A stretch of 64,000 nucleotides of DNA from Utricularia gibba (lineage: Eukaryota > Streptophyta > Magnoliopsida > Lamiales > Lentibulariaceae): the NCBI GenBank assembly GCA_002189035.1, contig CM007990.1, forward strand, positions 2,046,001 through 2,110,000, read 5' to 3'. Under the pieces are notes generated by a model. That model was not told the origin of the DNA and made no database searches. It worked only from the letters and a program-made list of their open reading frames with translations. Positions within the stretch are counted from its first letter, which is position 1, and every line of letters begins with the position of its first letter. Shown one piece after another: positions 36,452 to 48,775 of this stretch. Made by a program: the position numbers and the translations under genes.

Positions 36452-36875
36452 ACCAATCACTACAATTCATTAATTACAATTACCAGAAATTAAAATAATA
36501 TAAGTAATACGATAATTCTCTATTTTTTACAATTAGTGTAATCATAAATTACAGTTACCAGAAATAAAAGTAATATAAATAAAACGATAATTGCATATTT
36601 TTGTTGATCACTGTAATTCATCAATTACAGTTACCCAAAATGGAAGTAATATAAAGAAAATGACAATTACTTATTTCTGGCGATCACTATAATTCATCAA
36701 TTACAATTATTAGAAATGAAAGTAATATAAACAAAACGAAAATTGTTTATTTTTGCCAATCCCTATAATCATCAATTATAGTTACAAAAAACAAAAGTAA
36801 TATAAAGGAAACGATAATTGCATAATCATGCCGATCACTGTAATTCATCAATTACAGTTACCAGACAAATAGTAT
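36452..36875. repeat. Left subterminal array: ~76-bp palindromic tandem repeats
   Basis: Five full units and a partial sixth, each about 76 bases. Each carries an imperfect palindrome of the form CACTGTAATT-catc-AATTACAGT, then ACCAGAAA, then AGTAATATAAA and ACGATAATTG. Units are contiguous, with no unique spacers. The same family appears in reverse orientation at 57430-57765, so the two arrays behave as terminal inverted repeats of one element. Confidence 0.85.
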
Positions 36876-37010
36876 TTTACATATTGATAATATTTATCCT
36901 AATTTCATAAACGATCCAAAAAATTTACGCACAAGTGACTTTTGCTTCCTAGGCTGTTGAGTAGATGAGTTAGGAAGATCAAACCTAGTATTCATACCTT
37001 GAGGTCGTTC

Positions 37011-40000
37011 CTAAAGAGATGACTGTGGTTGTTGAGAAACATCTTCGAAATCACGGTGATATGGTACATCAATAGATACCCGATGACTTTGAGATGGACT
37101 ATGTGCAGGTGAAGCTGTATCTTGTGAAAATCTTAATCTCCCACTATGTCCACTTCTCCTTCCTACGCTCCTTCCCCTATCCATATTCATCCTATATCGT
37201 GAACTACGTGTACGACCATATCTAATCACCTTTTTACGTGTAGGATCATGAATTAGAGGCATTGTTGCTAGCCAATGTGTCTCTGCTCGAAGTGGATGGA
37301 ATTGGACCTTGGATGCTTTCAAAAAACGTTGTTGTAAATGTATGGGATCCACATATTGTCTTGAATCAACTCCAAATCTCTTGCACGCCTGAAATAGACA
37401 TGACTTTCATATTGAATAAATAAACATTATTGAATCATAGTCTAACCTGTTGTGCATGTGAGCATGGTATTCCATAATTTTTCCATTTGCAACACGTGCA
37501 TTTGCCCTCCTTGATGCGCACCACACAAACATTATCTTTCTCATTTGCTTTCCTTCAGGTGATTACATGAACTATCATTTCGTAGCGATCATAAATCTCT
37601 TCTCTTGAATAAGGATTAGGCTTGTCCCAATGATCAAACAATCGTTGCGCTTGTGTCGAAAGGACTTGATTCTTCATTTGTGCCTCTTGTGCCAACTCCA
37701 AATCTTCTAAAATATACTTTTTGCATCGATCAAATGTAGTCTGCATGTACTTCTAAATTTAAATTTTCGTTAAATTTAAAACATAAAACACAAATTAATC
37801 ATACCTTAGCCAATGCCATAAGTGAGAGATGTTGTGCTCCTTTCAAAACACCGTTCATTCCTTCAACTTGATTGGTAGTCATTGTTCCATATCTTCGGCC
37901 ACCATCATGAGATATTGTCCAAGCCTCGGGAGGAACATTCATTAAGTAGTTCCAAGCCGCGATATTTATCATTCTGAGCTCTTCCATATAATCATAGAAT
38001 TTCTCCACGTAGTCGGTGAATGATGCTTTAAGGAACAATGTTTGAACCAGTTCAGATTTAAATTTGTCAAAGAAATTTGCTCAAAAATGACGAAAGCATT
38101 AGCGATGACATCCTCCGAATACTTCACTGAATGCTGTAACTCTGATTGCTGCCTTTCGAATAGAGTCACATCTATCAGAAATCAAGCACGTGGGTTTTCC
38201 TAAAGCAATGTAAGTTCCCACTAGCTCTAGAAACCATAGTAAAGAAGCATCAGTTTCTTCATCTACTATGGCAAAGGCAAGTGGCAAAAACTTTCCACAT
38301 TGAGAGACGGTCACTGCAATGAGTATTTTGTGTCTGTATGTCGCATACAAGTGTGTTACATTGACTGAAATAACCGGACGGGTGTGCTGGTAGGCATGTA
38401 TACATGGTCCAAACGCCCAAAAGTAATAGTGCAATGTGGCTCCATCTTCCTTATTCCTCCATTGGATTACGGTGTATGGATTTTGTAAAGCAACTTCATT
38501 TAAGAAAGCTGGAAGTTTCTTCACTGATTCATCCCATGTGCCATACACCTTCTCAAAGGCCTTTCGCATTTCATACCATGCACGTTTGTACGGTACTTCA
38601 TAACCAATTCTATCCAACACAGCTGCAATAACAGTTGACACTTTGGTCCCAATGTCTGCTTCAATATACAGCTTGGCAATCTAAGAGATATAATCATGAT
38701 TGATGTTTCTGTGATAAAAGAATCATGCCCCCTACCGCTTGCATGTGTGAGGCTCAATAAGCTTTGAGATCTTTTATTTTCCCAATCGTTTATAATGTGC
38801 TACACGAATCCTTCAGTGACAATTTTGAGTGTCACGTTGTTTACAATACATCTCAAAGACTCTAGGCTCAATGTCACCAACAGTGAACTTCTTCCCAATT
38901 TCAATGGAAAATTCTCTAACTTGTCTTTGAAAATCTTCTTTAGCTTCAAAAAAATCACCTTCCTTGAATCTCGGTTCATATTGATGTGTATCCCCTCCAT
39001 GATTACTTGATTCTTCCTCTATATCGTGTAAACCTGTGTTAGGAAACCATTCCGAATCACAACTTGCGTTTCCTTCAAGCACATTCTCTTTGCCTTCTGA
39101 GTTTTGAGGAGTATGATCAATATTGGGAACCTCGTTTTCATTAGTGAATTGCATAAATGAATCGTCATCAATATATTGTACTGGACCGAAATCATAATCC
39201 ACATATTCATCTATAGAAAAAAAGAATAACATAAAATTAAAAAAAAAAACATATACAATCTCGAAATTTATAAGAAAAAAATAGTCATTAACATTGTCTC
39301 CAATTTGTGAGTGAGGTTCTTCTTAAAAAAATGGGTCGTACTCCACAAATAAATCCACCAGAGCAATAACATGGTTAGGTTCTGATAAACGGGAATTTCC
39401 TAATATCGTTGAAAATAAAAATAGAAAATCCGTATCAAATAAATTTATAATACCTAATCTACACAAAATACAAATTTGGAAAACTTGTATAGTGGATATC
39501 GGGGTCGATCACGAAGAGCTTGTGCTTGCTAAGTGTTTTAGTAAATGCATGATTTCGGATAACAGTAGGTCTTAGTCTAAGCTCGGACTAACAGTGGTAA
39601 ACAAGTTCAATAAACAAGGTAGGTAAGCAATATCAGGTTTCTACGCTAGGGTAACAGGTACTGGTTTTGACTCAGACTAATACGAGGACGCCTTAAGGAT
39701 CTGCGGGTGGTGTTATGCTAAGCTTCCTAACTTAATTTATTATCTTCCTACACTCACAACTTCAAATAACCTAAGTCTACCCACGTCATTCATCATATTT
39801 TTGGCTTAAGCTAGTCCCCAATATCATAACCAACATTGCAATTAGGTCTACCCGCATGCAAGGCATATAGAATTAGGTCTACCCGGTTCTACTGGTTCTA
39901 CCCTGGACTAACACCGACTGATCCTGTCTTGGTTTGTTGGTCTACCTCTAAACCAAGCATTTAAGTTGTGAAACTACTTGCTCCCCTCCTTAGGCCTACC

Positions 40001-41248
40001 CATGGTTTGTTAGAAACAAGAGTTAAGGAAGACAACTAAATTTCATCATCAACTTAAGCACATACCACCCACTTCTCCTTAAGGCATCCCTAAGACTCTA
40101 GCCACTCATGCTTTGGAAACAAAACACGATTTCATTCACATAAGCTGGCCAAAATGGCAGAAACATTGTAAATAAGTAAAATGCAGAAAGTCGAAATGTT
40201 CAGAAAACTAGAAAGTAAATAAAGATTGTTCTTCCGCCCGTTAGCTACTATTCACAGCCCAGAACAGTAGCGCTGGACTGGGCTCCGGTGCTTTTCTAGG
40301 TGATGAAGGCGTTTCGTCCCCCTTCTCGTTGGTGTTTTTCCCGTTGGGGAAGAAGACCCCTTGCGTTCCCCCCTCACCCTGTGTTCTTCCGTTGGGGAAG
40401 AAGACCCCTTTGCATCCCCCCCCCCCCCCCGGTCGCTTCACTCCGTTCTCCTTCCTCCTTTTTGAAAAATTAATTTTCCACCTTTCCTTCACTCCATTGC
40501 ATTGTTGCTGTCCGCCAGTACTGTTCTCGACCGCCAGCACTGTTCCCGACCTGAACTTGTAGACTGCGGTGGCGGCAGAACAGTGCTCTTTGTCCTTCTC
40601 CGGATTTTGCGCCCCTTTTTTGCTTGTTTTACACGTTTGCAAGTCTAATTTTCGGCTCATCTCCCTGCTGAACTTACTGAAACATTAGTAACAAGAGTTG
40701 TGGACTAAATCAAAGGATTTAGTCCACTTTTCAACATAATCACATAGGATTAACATAAACACCACTAAAGCATGAAAAACCACATTTATCTAACCTAAAT
40801 CATGATAAAATATAGTTATTTTGTGTTATGAATTTTAGGAAAAATGTGTGTTATCAGGTTCATGAAAATAATTCAGGTTGCTTTGTGTCTCTAAATTCAA
40901 ATGCCTCATTTCTCTAGGCACAACATCAAAAAACTGGGCCGATAACCTAAGATTGAACCTCGAAGAAGACAATTGAATAATCTCATATAACTTTGCTTTT
41001 AATTCTTCCAATGAAATGTCGGCGTCTGACTGAAAAAACTGGATTGGTGCAACACTATAACTTACGTAATTCCCATAATTATAGATTTGACCTTCAAAGA
41101 AGACCTTGTATGAGACAGATCTGAAAGCCATCAAAAGAGAGAGATATGTGAGAATGAACTTGCAAGAAGATGAGGTTCGGGAGAGAGATGAAAGAATGGT
41201 TTTGAAAATCCTTTGAATTTCAACAATTTGGTCATGTGATTGAGGCAT
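37011..41248 (-). pseudogene. mudrA: mudrA-like MULE transposase, inactivated
   Basis: Minus-strand blocks in order: N-terminal domain at 41131-40850 (MAFRSVSYKVFFEG, SLEELKAKLYEII), linker at 39440-38813 (ending in FEAKEDFQRQVREFSIEIGK), MULE core at 38641-38099 (RRAW-type motif YKRAWYEMRKA, AFGPCIHAY, KFLPLAFAIVDEE, CLISDRCDSI), then 38038-37799 (GGRRYGTMTTNQVEGMNGVL), a helical part at 37746-37550, a SWIM zinc finger at about 37510-37450 (CTCCKWKNYGIPCSH) and a basic tail to 37011. The first catalytic Asp (usually in S-V/I-D-G-T-H-L) is Asn here (SVNVTHLY, near 38360). An in-frame TGA at about 37553 and frame changes near 38813, 38660 and 38100-38030 also break it. The gene is further split by about 1.3 kb of foreign-looking sequence. 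Confidence 0.85.
39470..40830. mobile_element. Unclassified insertion inside the mudrA gene
   Basis: MULE homology stops at about 39440 and restarts at about 40850. The sequence between differs in composition and has repeated AGGTCTACCC words (39840-40000), two direct copies of a 22-bp word beginning CCGTTGGGGAAGAAG (40341-40362 and 40389-40410), and a C15 run at 40416-40430. It has no recognised coding domain; the 139-codon minus-strand reading at 40660-40241 is Gly/Lys-rich low complexity. It could be a non-autonomous retroelement or an unusually long intron carrying one. Confidence 0.45.
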
Positions 41249-41676
41249 GTGAATCCAAAATATGGGGACACATGTCAGTAGACTTTATTGATCTTGGAAC
41301 ATGTAGCTTTCGGTGTTGTTGGCTGATAATGGAAGATAGACGGCACACCGCAATGGAGAAACCAGTGAGCATCCAAAGATATAATCAAAATTACACAAAT
41401 TAATAAAAAAATTAGTATGTTTAAGAACCTAAAAACGTGTGATTAAGTGTATGTGTATGGTGCAATAGAGAACATGTGTATACTTTCCTGTTTTTCGAGT
41501 AAAAAAAGTCAAATTCGAAGAATTTTTCACAGTGAAACACATTCTCATTACTATATCTAAAATACTACATACACATTCATTTCACATTCTTTTGAATCTC
41601 ATTCATGTATGTAAAAAAAATTGTAATAAGTTGCAAATCATATGTAATTCATAACTATGTTCATTATTGATAGGAT
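41249..41676. other. mudrA upstream region
   Basis: AT-rich and non-coding. It should hold the promoter of the MULE transposase; no clear element was identified. It ends where GC content rises sharply at the left edge of the gypsy element. Confidence 0.4.
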
Positions 41677-41999
41677 ACCAACCGGTTGGGGATAATCGAT
41701 TTGTCAAAAAGGCTGCCACGCGGGTTTTTCGATGAGATAATGTCTGTCGACAGATCGATACCTGTTAGAGGATCTGACATGAGCGGCATGGCTTAGTCTG
41801 AAGAGTAACCGAGCCACGGTAGAATGGACGGCGATTGTCTGAAAAGCAAGATCAGAGCACAAGTGCAGAAAGGTAGCCGACATGTGCGAAGCTCATGATT
41901 CGGTCGGGTCGGTCCCCTTCCCCCCCCCCTTCCCCCGTGGGGCTATGTTCCACAGTCCCACTCGAGAAACCCATAAGAGCCACTCGCTAAGCACGGATT

Positions 42000-43301
42000 A
42001 TGGCGGAAAATAGCACAGCCACCAACCCAGCTCATGACGGAAGCGCCGACGTGCAAGACCTTGGTCTTATGATCACCAGTAGGGAACAATTGAAGGCCCT
42101 GCTAATGGAAATCGTCGCCGACTTCAAGACACCTTCAGGTCTGAACTCCAACGCTCAGGAGGGAACACCCGAACTGCACCACGAGTGGAGAAGCAACCCC
42201 TTATTCCAGAATACCTCCAGGACACGAAGATTGAGTTTGAAACCGAGGAGGAGATTTTGCGAAGGAAAAGGCGCAACCAAATCATTTATGAGCCTGGAAC
42301 GGATAGGAAAGACGTGACTAATGAAATCCTAGAAAGAAGGGAAGAAGAACTGAAAAGAGAATTGGATCAGATCCGGGAAAGACGAAAGCTCATCGCCGCA
42401 TGAACGCTATCGGGAGAGAAAGAGAGTAGGGGCTTCAGGGACGCCTTCGACCAGAATGTCTGCACTAGAAGAAGAGACGTTCTTGCCGACATTGATCTAG
42501 CCTTGAAGAATAGTGTGGAAGGAGCTACGAGGACCCCCGCACTTCGCTTTGATCCCTTCTCGGATGAATTGATCCAAGAAGAGCCCGAAAGGGGATTCAG
42601 AGTCCCTGATGAACTGCCCACATATGATGGGAAGGGAGACCCTATATCTCACGTGACCGATTTCGACATGAGGATGACTATGGTCTGGCATTCGGAAGCC
42701 ATGAAGTGTAAGTTGTTTGCTTGTTCGCTCCAAAAGGGAGCCAAGATATGGTTCAAACAATTAGAGCCATGTAGCGTGGGATCCTATTGGGAGTTGGTGC
42801 TACTCTTCACCACCCGATATGCTGTCAATATCAAAGCCCCACCATCAAAGGCAGCGTTGTATTCCATTCGGTACGACCACAGAAGAGAAAGCTTAAGAAA
42901 ATTCATCGATTGATTCAACTATCTAGCACAGGACGTCCAGCTAGATTTGAAGGGTAGAAATAATGAAGCGGGACTTGGGTACATCAAAGTTGGGTCAAAG
43001 TCTATCTAAATCCCCACTGAAGAATCTCGGAGAATTGTTACGGAAAATCATGAAGTACATATGAGTTGACGCCGACCTCAGGGCCGAGATGAAAAACCGC
43101 ATAGAGATCCGCTCGGTCCCGCAGCAAGAAGTGCAACCTATCCGGCCCCCTCAACCGAATAAACGCCGTGATGTATATCAGGTGGAACCAACCAAAACCG
43201 AGGCCTATTGCGAAATACATAAAACCACGAGACACGACACCGTCAACTGCCGAATAATGAAGAGGATGATCGAGCAGTATCATACTGGAAGTTCCCCCTG
43301 A
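42000..43301 (+). pseudogene. Tat-type gypsy gag
   Basis: The ATG at 42000 opens MAENSTATNPAHDG. The charged N-terminal part continues with a frame change near 42185-42320 (EEEILRRKRRNQIIYEP, then a basic coiled segment). The capsid-like core is at 42560-42910 (VPDELPTYDGKGDPISHV, KGAKIWFKQLEP, YDHRRESLRKFID). Near 43200-43280 AYCEIHKTTRHDTVNCR gives the Tat-type C/H knuckle. Stops at about 42401 and 42911 disable it. In an intact element this protein would form the particle shell. Confidence 0.8.
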
Positions 43302-44216
43302 AACCAACAAGAGGGATCCGACGAGCTAGCGAAGTCTCGATCCACGAAGGGGATCGAGATAGACCGGAAAGTTCAAGAGACGCGAACCGAGCGTAGGGTA
43401 GTCCCCCCTATGTACGAGAAATCCACATGGTGTCCGGGGGGCCGAGATTGACGAATCCGGAAAATCACGAAAGAGATATCTAGAGGAGGCTAGAAAAGGA
43501 GAGATATTCAAAATCGGGAAAGGACAGTCTGAGAGAGCTGCATGGGAGATGGAGGAGATCCATTTCTCTGACAAAGACATTCCCACTGGCACAGCCACAC
43601 GAAATGAACCTTTGATGGTAGCCGGGATATGCAGGAGCACCAAGGTGAGGAGGATTCTCATCGATCAGGGATCTTCCTGTAACATTATGAAAAAGGAAGT
43701 TGCCGAGCTACTGGCGTCATCTAATGAGGGGGATATCCGCCCGATCCGTATGGAGTTATATGCATTCGATCAACGGGCCGTGCAAACTGTTGGGAAAATA
43801 AGCCTACCCGTGACGTTCGGTGCGGCAGGGCGAAGCTGGACCGAAAGATTAGAATTCTGATTCTGCATTCGGAAGTCTCGTATAACGTGATCCTCGGCCG
43901 ACCCGGCATCAACCAATTCGGTATGCTGCCCTCAATTGTGCACTTGAAAGTAAAATTCCCAACACCTAGGGGAATCTGCACGCTAGATATCGACCGACCA
44001 GCCACTTGGTCCTGTTATGTGTCCTCTTGCTGCGACCCCTCCGCGAAGAAACCAAGAGTAATGGTGGTGGAGAAGGAACCCCGGGAACCTCCCAGGCGAG
44101 CCACGGAACAGGTGGGGTATAAATCCTTGCAGCTCATACCGGGAGATACACAGAAGGCAACTCGCATTGGCACCAACTTGAACACCGAGTTTAAAAAAAG
44201 GTTAGCGGAACCCTAA
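43302..44216 (+). pseudogene. gypsy aspartic protease region
   Basis: At about 43650-43690 the reading RRILIDQGSSCNIM is the protease active site (normally D-S/T-G-S-S). At 43887-44010 ILGRPGINQFGMLPSIVHL followed by KFPTPRGI is the downstream L-G-R-P block. Frame changes occur between the two (stop at 43858) and before the RT (stop at 44214). Confidence 0.8.
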
Positions 44217-45585
44217 GGAATAACGCTGATATTGTCAACTTGAACAATCTGTCGTTGAGCATCACATCGATACCTATCCGGGGGCAAAGCCGATTCGGCA
44301 GAAGCAGCGGCACTTCTTTGAAGAAAAATGCCGAATTATCATGGAGAAAACAAAGGAGCTTCTGGAAGCCGGTTACGTGAGGGAAATCCAATACTCAGAA
44401 TGGGTAGCCAACCCGGTCGTTGTCCCGAAACCCGAGGGAAAATGGAGAATGTGTGTCGATTTCACCAATCTCAACGCCTGTGTTGAAAGGGATCCTATCC
44501 CTTACCAAAGATAGACAAGTTGGTGGACGCCATTTCCGGGTCCCGTTTCCTGAGCACCATGGATGCCTACTCTTGATATAACCAAATTTTCATTGCGGAA
44601 AAGGACAAGCCGAAAACAACCTTCTACACCAAAGACGGGGTTTACTGTTATGTCGCAATGCCTTTTGGTCTGAAGAATGCTGGGGCGACCTATCAGAGAT
44701 TGGTAAACAAAATTTTTTCCTCCGAGATCGGAACTTCAATGAAGGTATATGTGGATGATATGATCGTTAAGTCAATGAATGAAGAGGATCATTTGACGTA
44801 TTTGGCTTCCTGCTTTTCTTTATGTCGGTCATACGGATTAAAACTCAACCCATTGAAATGTTGCTTCGGAGTGCAGAGTGGAAAATTCCTCGGACACTAT
44901 GTATCAGAAAGAGGGATCGAAGCCGACCCCGAGAAGATTAAGGCGATATGCGAAATGCAACCCACGAGGACCATAAAGGAATACCAGAGCCTTACGGGTA
45001 AACTAGATGCCCTCACCCGTTGCATATCTCGGTCAGCCGATATGTCAGCGTCTTTCTTCAAGGTGTTGAGAAAGGGAAATGCTTTAGAATGGAATGAAGA
45101 CTGTCAAATCGCTTTCGAGAAGCTCAAAGAATATCTCTCCTCACATTCGCTTCTAGGGGAGCCCCTAGGGCTTTACCTATCAATATCCCCCGTCGTGGTA
45201 AGTGCAGTCCTGACAACTATCTCGGGAGATAAACAATTGCTCGTGTATTACGTGAGCAAGGTCTTGCTGCCCGCCGAAACCCGATACACAGTAACAGAGT
45301 TCATCTTGGCTCTGAAAATGGCAGCCACCAAGCTCCGATCATATTTCCAGGATCGACACATCGTGGTATTCACTAATCAGCCCTTGAAGAGTATCCTATC
45401 TCGAACGGAGATTTACAGAAGGGTCGCAAAATGGACGGTCGAATTGAGCACGATGGATATTGAGTTCAAATCGAGAACAGCAATCAAGCCTCAACCACTT
45501 GCTGATTTCGTGGTCGAGATGACCCGGCCTATTGACCGTTTTATAGAAATTAACGACCGTTGGGCCATGTATGTTGACGGTTCAA
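44217..45585 (+). pseudogene. gypsy reverse transcriptase and RNase H
   Basis: RT begins near 44290 (RQKQRHFFEEK, EAGYVREIQYSEWVANPVVV), with KWRMCVDFTNLN at about 44440. The region 44500-44655 is frameshifted. From 44658 a 324-codon open reading has MPFGLKNAGATYQRLVNKIF and the catalytic YVDD at 44748-44759. The RNase H part follows with YYVSKVLLPAETRY and the FTNQPLKSIL block. The reading ends at the junction with the hAT-like insertion just after MYVDG, the start of the second RNase H. Confidence 0.88.
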
Positions 45586-47032
45586 TAGAGGTGGGTTCGG
45601 TTGTGAACCGTACTGTTTCGGTTCGGAACTGAACGGTTCCGAACTCGGAACCGTACGGACGAAACCTTGAACCGAACCGAGATTCGCGAACCGAACCGTA
45701 ACCGGAACCGATCGGTTACTGTTTATAGGTGTTTTCCAGGCACCCATATGAATCATTGTTGGTGACTGGCAGTGAAATTTATAAAAATAATTATTTTTTT
45801 ATATTTAAATATTATTAAACAATATATTTAATAATATTAAATTTTGTATTTAACTAGATATATTATGTAATATACTATATTAATTAATAAAAAACTATAA
45901 CTTAAATTACTTGATAAACTATGTCAATAAAATATAATTAAAATATATATAATTTGTGACTTAAAGAAATGAAATAAATAATTAAATTATTCGCATTTGA
46001 ATAAATATTTGATAAAATTAAATTTTTTAAAACAAATACAGCAAGATTACAAATCATATAAAATGAATGGAATTATTATTTATATATTTATTTTTTTAAA
46101 ATGAAGATGTTTATATAGTTGTTTTATATAATCTTTTGTAAGTATTGCATATTTTTTAAATTAAAATAAAAACATCATCTATTTCATATATTTTGAAAAC
46201 AAAATATTAGAAGGATTAAATACATTGCATTTTTAAAATTAACATCACATATTTCACGTCTCTTAATAATCGTTAAGGGTGTCCAGGCTCTAGAGAAGAT
46301 CATAGGCACCCTCAATAACGGATCAGAGTGCTTGGACAACCTCTAACCTCAACCCTAATTCTAAAGTGCACGCTGACTTCGTTAAGAGTGTCCAGACTCC
46401 ATAGAAGATCTTAGGCACCCTGAATAATGGATCAGAGTGCCTGGACGACCTCGAACGACAACCCTAAAGTGATAAAATTATCAGTAATTGAAAACATATA
46501 CAATAAAATTACATTTTTTCAGACACCCACATTAGCTTGTGAGTGTTCGGGAAGAACATTTGAAAGACAGAGACCATTCCTTGGCTACCCGCATTTACTC
46601 ATGCTTCATGTAAGAGTGTCATGAGGGCGCCTGAGATCATTTTCTAGGCATCCACATCTATCGTCAGTGTGTCCGGGAAGGGGTGTTCCAGAAGATTTTC
46701 CAGGCACCCACTTCCGTCGTATGGGTTTCTGAAAAAAGTGTCTGAAATCATATACATTTATTTATTTTTTTAATTTTTTTAATTTTTTTTAAGTTTTTTT
46801 TAAATTTTTTTCGGTTCAGAATTGACGGTTTCGGTTCGAAACCGTGAACAGTACGGTTCATACACGGGTCAGAACCGTCAGTTCCACGGTTCCAAATTTG
46901 TCGAACCGAACTGAAACTGTACGGTTCCGGTTCCGGAATCGTACAGACATCCACCTCCTGGAACCGAACCGGAACCGGAACCGACGGTTTCGATTTGAAC
47001 CGCGGTTCCGGTTCGAACCGAACCCACCTCTA
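45586..47032. mobile_element. Non-autonomous hAT-like DNA transposon (1,447 bp)
   Basis: Both ends carry the inverted repeat TAGAGGTGGGTTCGGTT (left exact up to position 16-17, right as its reverse complement). Flanking 8-bp duplications are CGGTTCAA (45578-45585) and CAGTTCAA (47033-47040), 7 of 8 identical; an 8-bp duplication with a TAG-GGTGG-type end is the hAT signature. Inside, both ends are rich in GGTTC/GAACC words and can fold. The centre (45780-46250) is AT-rich, and 46270-46740 has degenerate repeats with GTGTCC-GG and AGGCACCC. There is no transposase. Confidence 0.8.
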
Positions 47033-47507
47033 CAGTTCAACATACAATAGGGCTGGAGGAGGCATAGACATCCGGACTCTGGATGGGGAACACATTTATA
47101 TCACGGTAAAATTCCTGTTCCCTGCCTCCAACAATGTGGCCGAATATGAAGCCTTGGTGGAAGGAATGAAAATTACTAGGGAGCTCGGAGTTGCAGAACT
47201 TGACGCTTATACCGACTCACGGCTTATGCAAGGACAGTTTTCGGGCGAATATAAAGCTCATGAACCCCTCATGGCTCTACACTGTGTCAAGGTGAAGGAG
47301 TTGGCCAAAACTTTCAAGAAGTTCACCTTATCCCATGTTGAGCAAGCGGAAAACGGACCCGCGGATAGTCTCGCTAAGTGTGTCGAAGGATTTCCGGAGC
47401 TAAAGGAGGGAAGTGTGACAGTCCGGTTGCGGGGTTCACCGTCAGTAACCTTGCGGGCAGTAAATCACATACTCAGCAACCAGGGAATGACATCTCATCA
47501 CAATTGA
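47033..47507 (+). pseudogene. gypsy second (archaeal-type) RNase H
   Basis: Reading resumes after the insertion with AGGGIDIRTLDGEHIYITVK, then SNNVAEYEALVEGMKITREL, AYTDSRLM and FTLSHVEQAENGPADSLAKC. These are the E, D and D-containing blocks of the additional RNase H found in Tat-branch gypsy elements. The N-terminal MYVDG segment is on the other side of the hAT-like insertion. A stop at 47505 follows. Confidence 0.85.
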
Positions 47508-48516
47508 ACCTTTTCGAGGATTGGACATTACCCTATATCCGATACCTACAAAGAGGAGAAACACCACCCGAAAAATCGGAAGCCAGACGGTTGGAGACCA
47601 GGGCGAAGAGATATATGCCGGTGAATGGGAATCTTTATTGCAGATCCCTTGACGGAAGAGCTTATAACCGACTCGCATGAGGGAGAGTGTGGCGCTCACG
47701 TTGGCGTGCGATCCTTATGCCGCAAGGTTTTGGGAAGCGGATATTATTAGTCGACCATGAAGCAGGATATTACTGAAATGGTTAGAAAGTGTAAGGTGTG
47801 CCAATACCACGCCAACATTCCGAGAAAACAGGTAAACGATCTGACCGCTCTTCCACTCTCATGCCCATTTGACCGATGGGGGGTAGATATTATGGGACCA
47901 TTCCCCCAAACGTCAGGTCAGAAAAAGTTTGTTATCGTAGAAGTCGAGTATTTTTCCAAATGTGTGGAGGTCGAATCTGTGGCTAAGATATTAGAGGAGG
48001 TTGTTATCCGATTTCTTTGGAGAAACATCTTCATCCGATTCGGGATACCTCGAGAACTAGTGACCGATAATGGGACCCAATTTGCGGGAGGGAGAATGGA
48101 TGCATTCCTAAACAAATATTCGGTCAAGGACAACTTCACTTTGGTGTACCACCCTCAGAGTAATGACCTTACGGAGGTAACGAATCGAACACTCAGGCAG
48201 GGTATGAAGACCAAACTCGAAGACTACGGAGGATCATGGGTGGATTGGCTGGATGAAGTGTTGTGGTCGTATCGTACCACCCCTCGGACCACTACGGAAG
48301 AGTCTCCTTTCTTGCTGGTTTATGGATCGGAAGTAGTGTGCCCGATTGAACGAACATTGAAGAGCTACAGGGTTGAACACTATAATGAGGAGGAGAACGC
48401 CGACTTACGAAGACTGGAGTTGGAACTGTTGGAAGAAAAGCGACCAAATATTTATAGCCGACTAGGGGCTTATCAGAGAAGAACAGAAAGGAGCTACAAT
48501 CGGCCCGCATCCTTAA
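47508..48516 (+). pseudogene. gypsy integrase, N-terminal and core domains
   Basis: The HHCC zinc domain is at about 47670-47810 (SHEGECGAHVG, then CKVCQYH) with a stop at about 47749. The core is open: RWGVDIMGPFP, LVTDNGTQFAG, and PQSNDLTEVTNRTL supply all three acidic catalytic residues. It continues through the helical GKEX-like region to the point where the Harbinger element is inserted (48516/48517). Confidence 0.88.
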
Positions 48517-48775
48517 GGCCGTGTTTGGTAGTAGTTTTAGTAATGCTGGTATAATTTATACCAGATAAAAATTATCCCTCCTATAAGTATACATTATGTT
48601 TGGTAATATGGAATTTATGGGTTGGAATAAGATATCCCATGAGTTGTTTGGTAGATATATATTGGATTATTTTTTACAGATTTTGAACAAAGACATTTTT
48701 ACCCTTCTACATTTTTTTTTATCTGAGTAGGGTTCTTGGCTTCGGCTCTTCAATCATTCTCCAATTTTCGAAACT

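Noticed and set aside
36452-36875. Possible CRISPR-like repeat array
   Set aside because: Units are contiguous palindromic tandem repeats of about 76 bases without unique spacers, in a plant genome.
40241-40660. 139-codon Gly/Lys-rich minus-strand reading
   Set aside because: It is driven by C-runs and duplicated words; composition is low complexity and no family fits.
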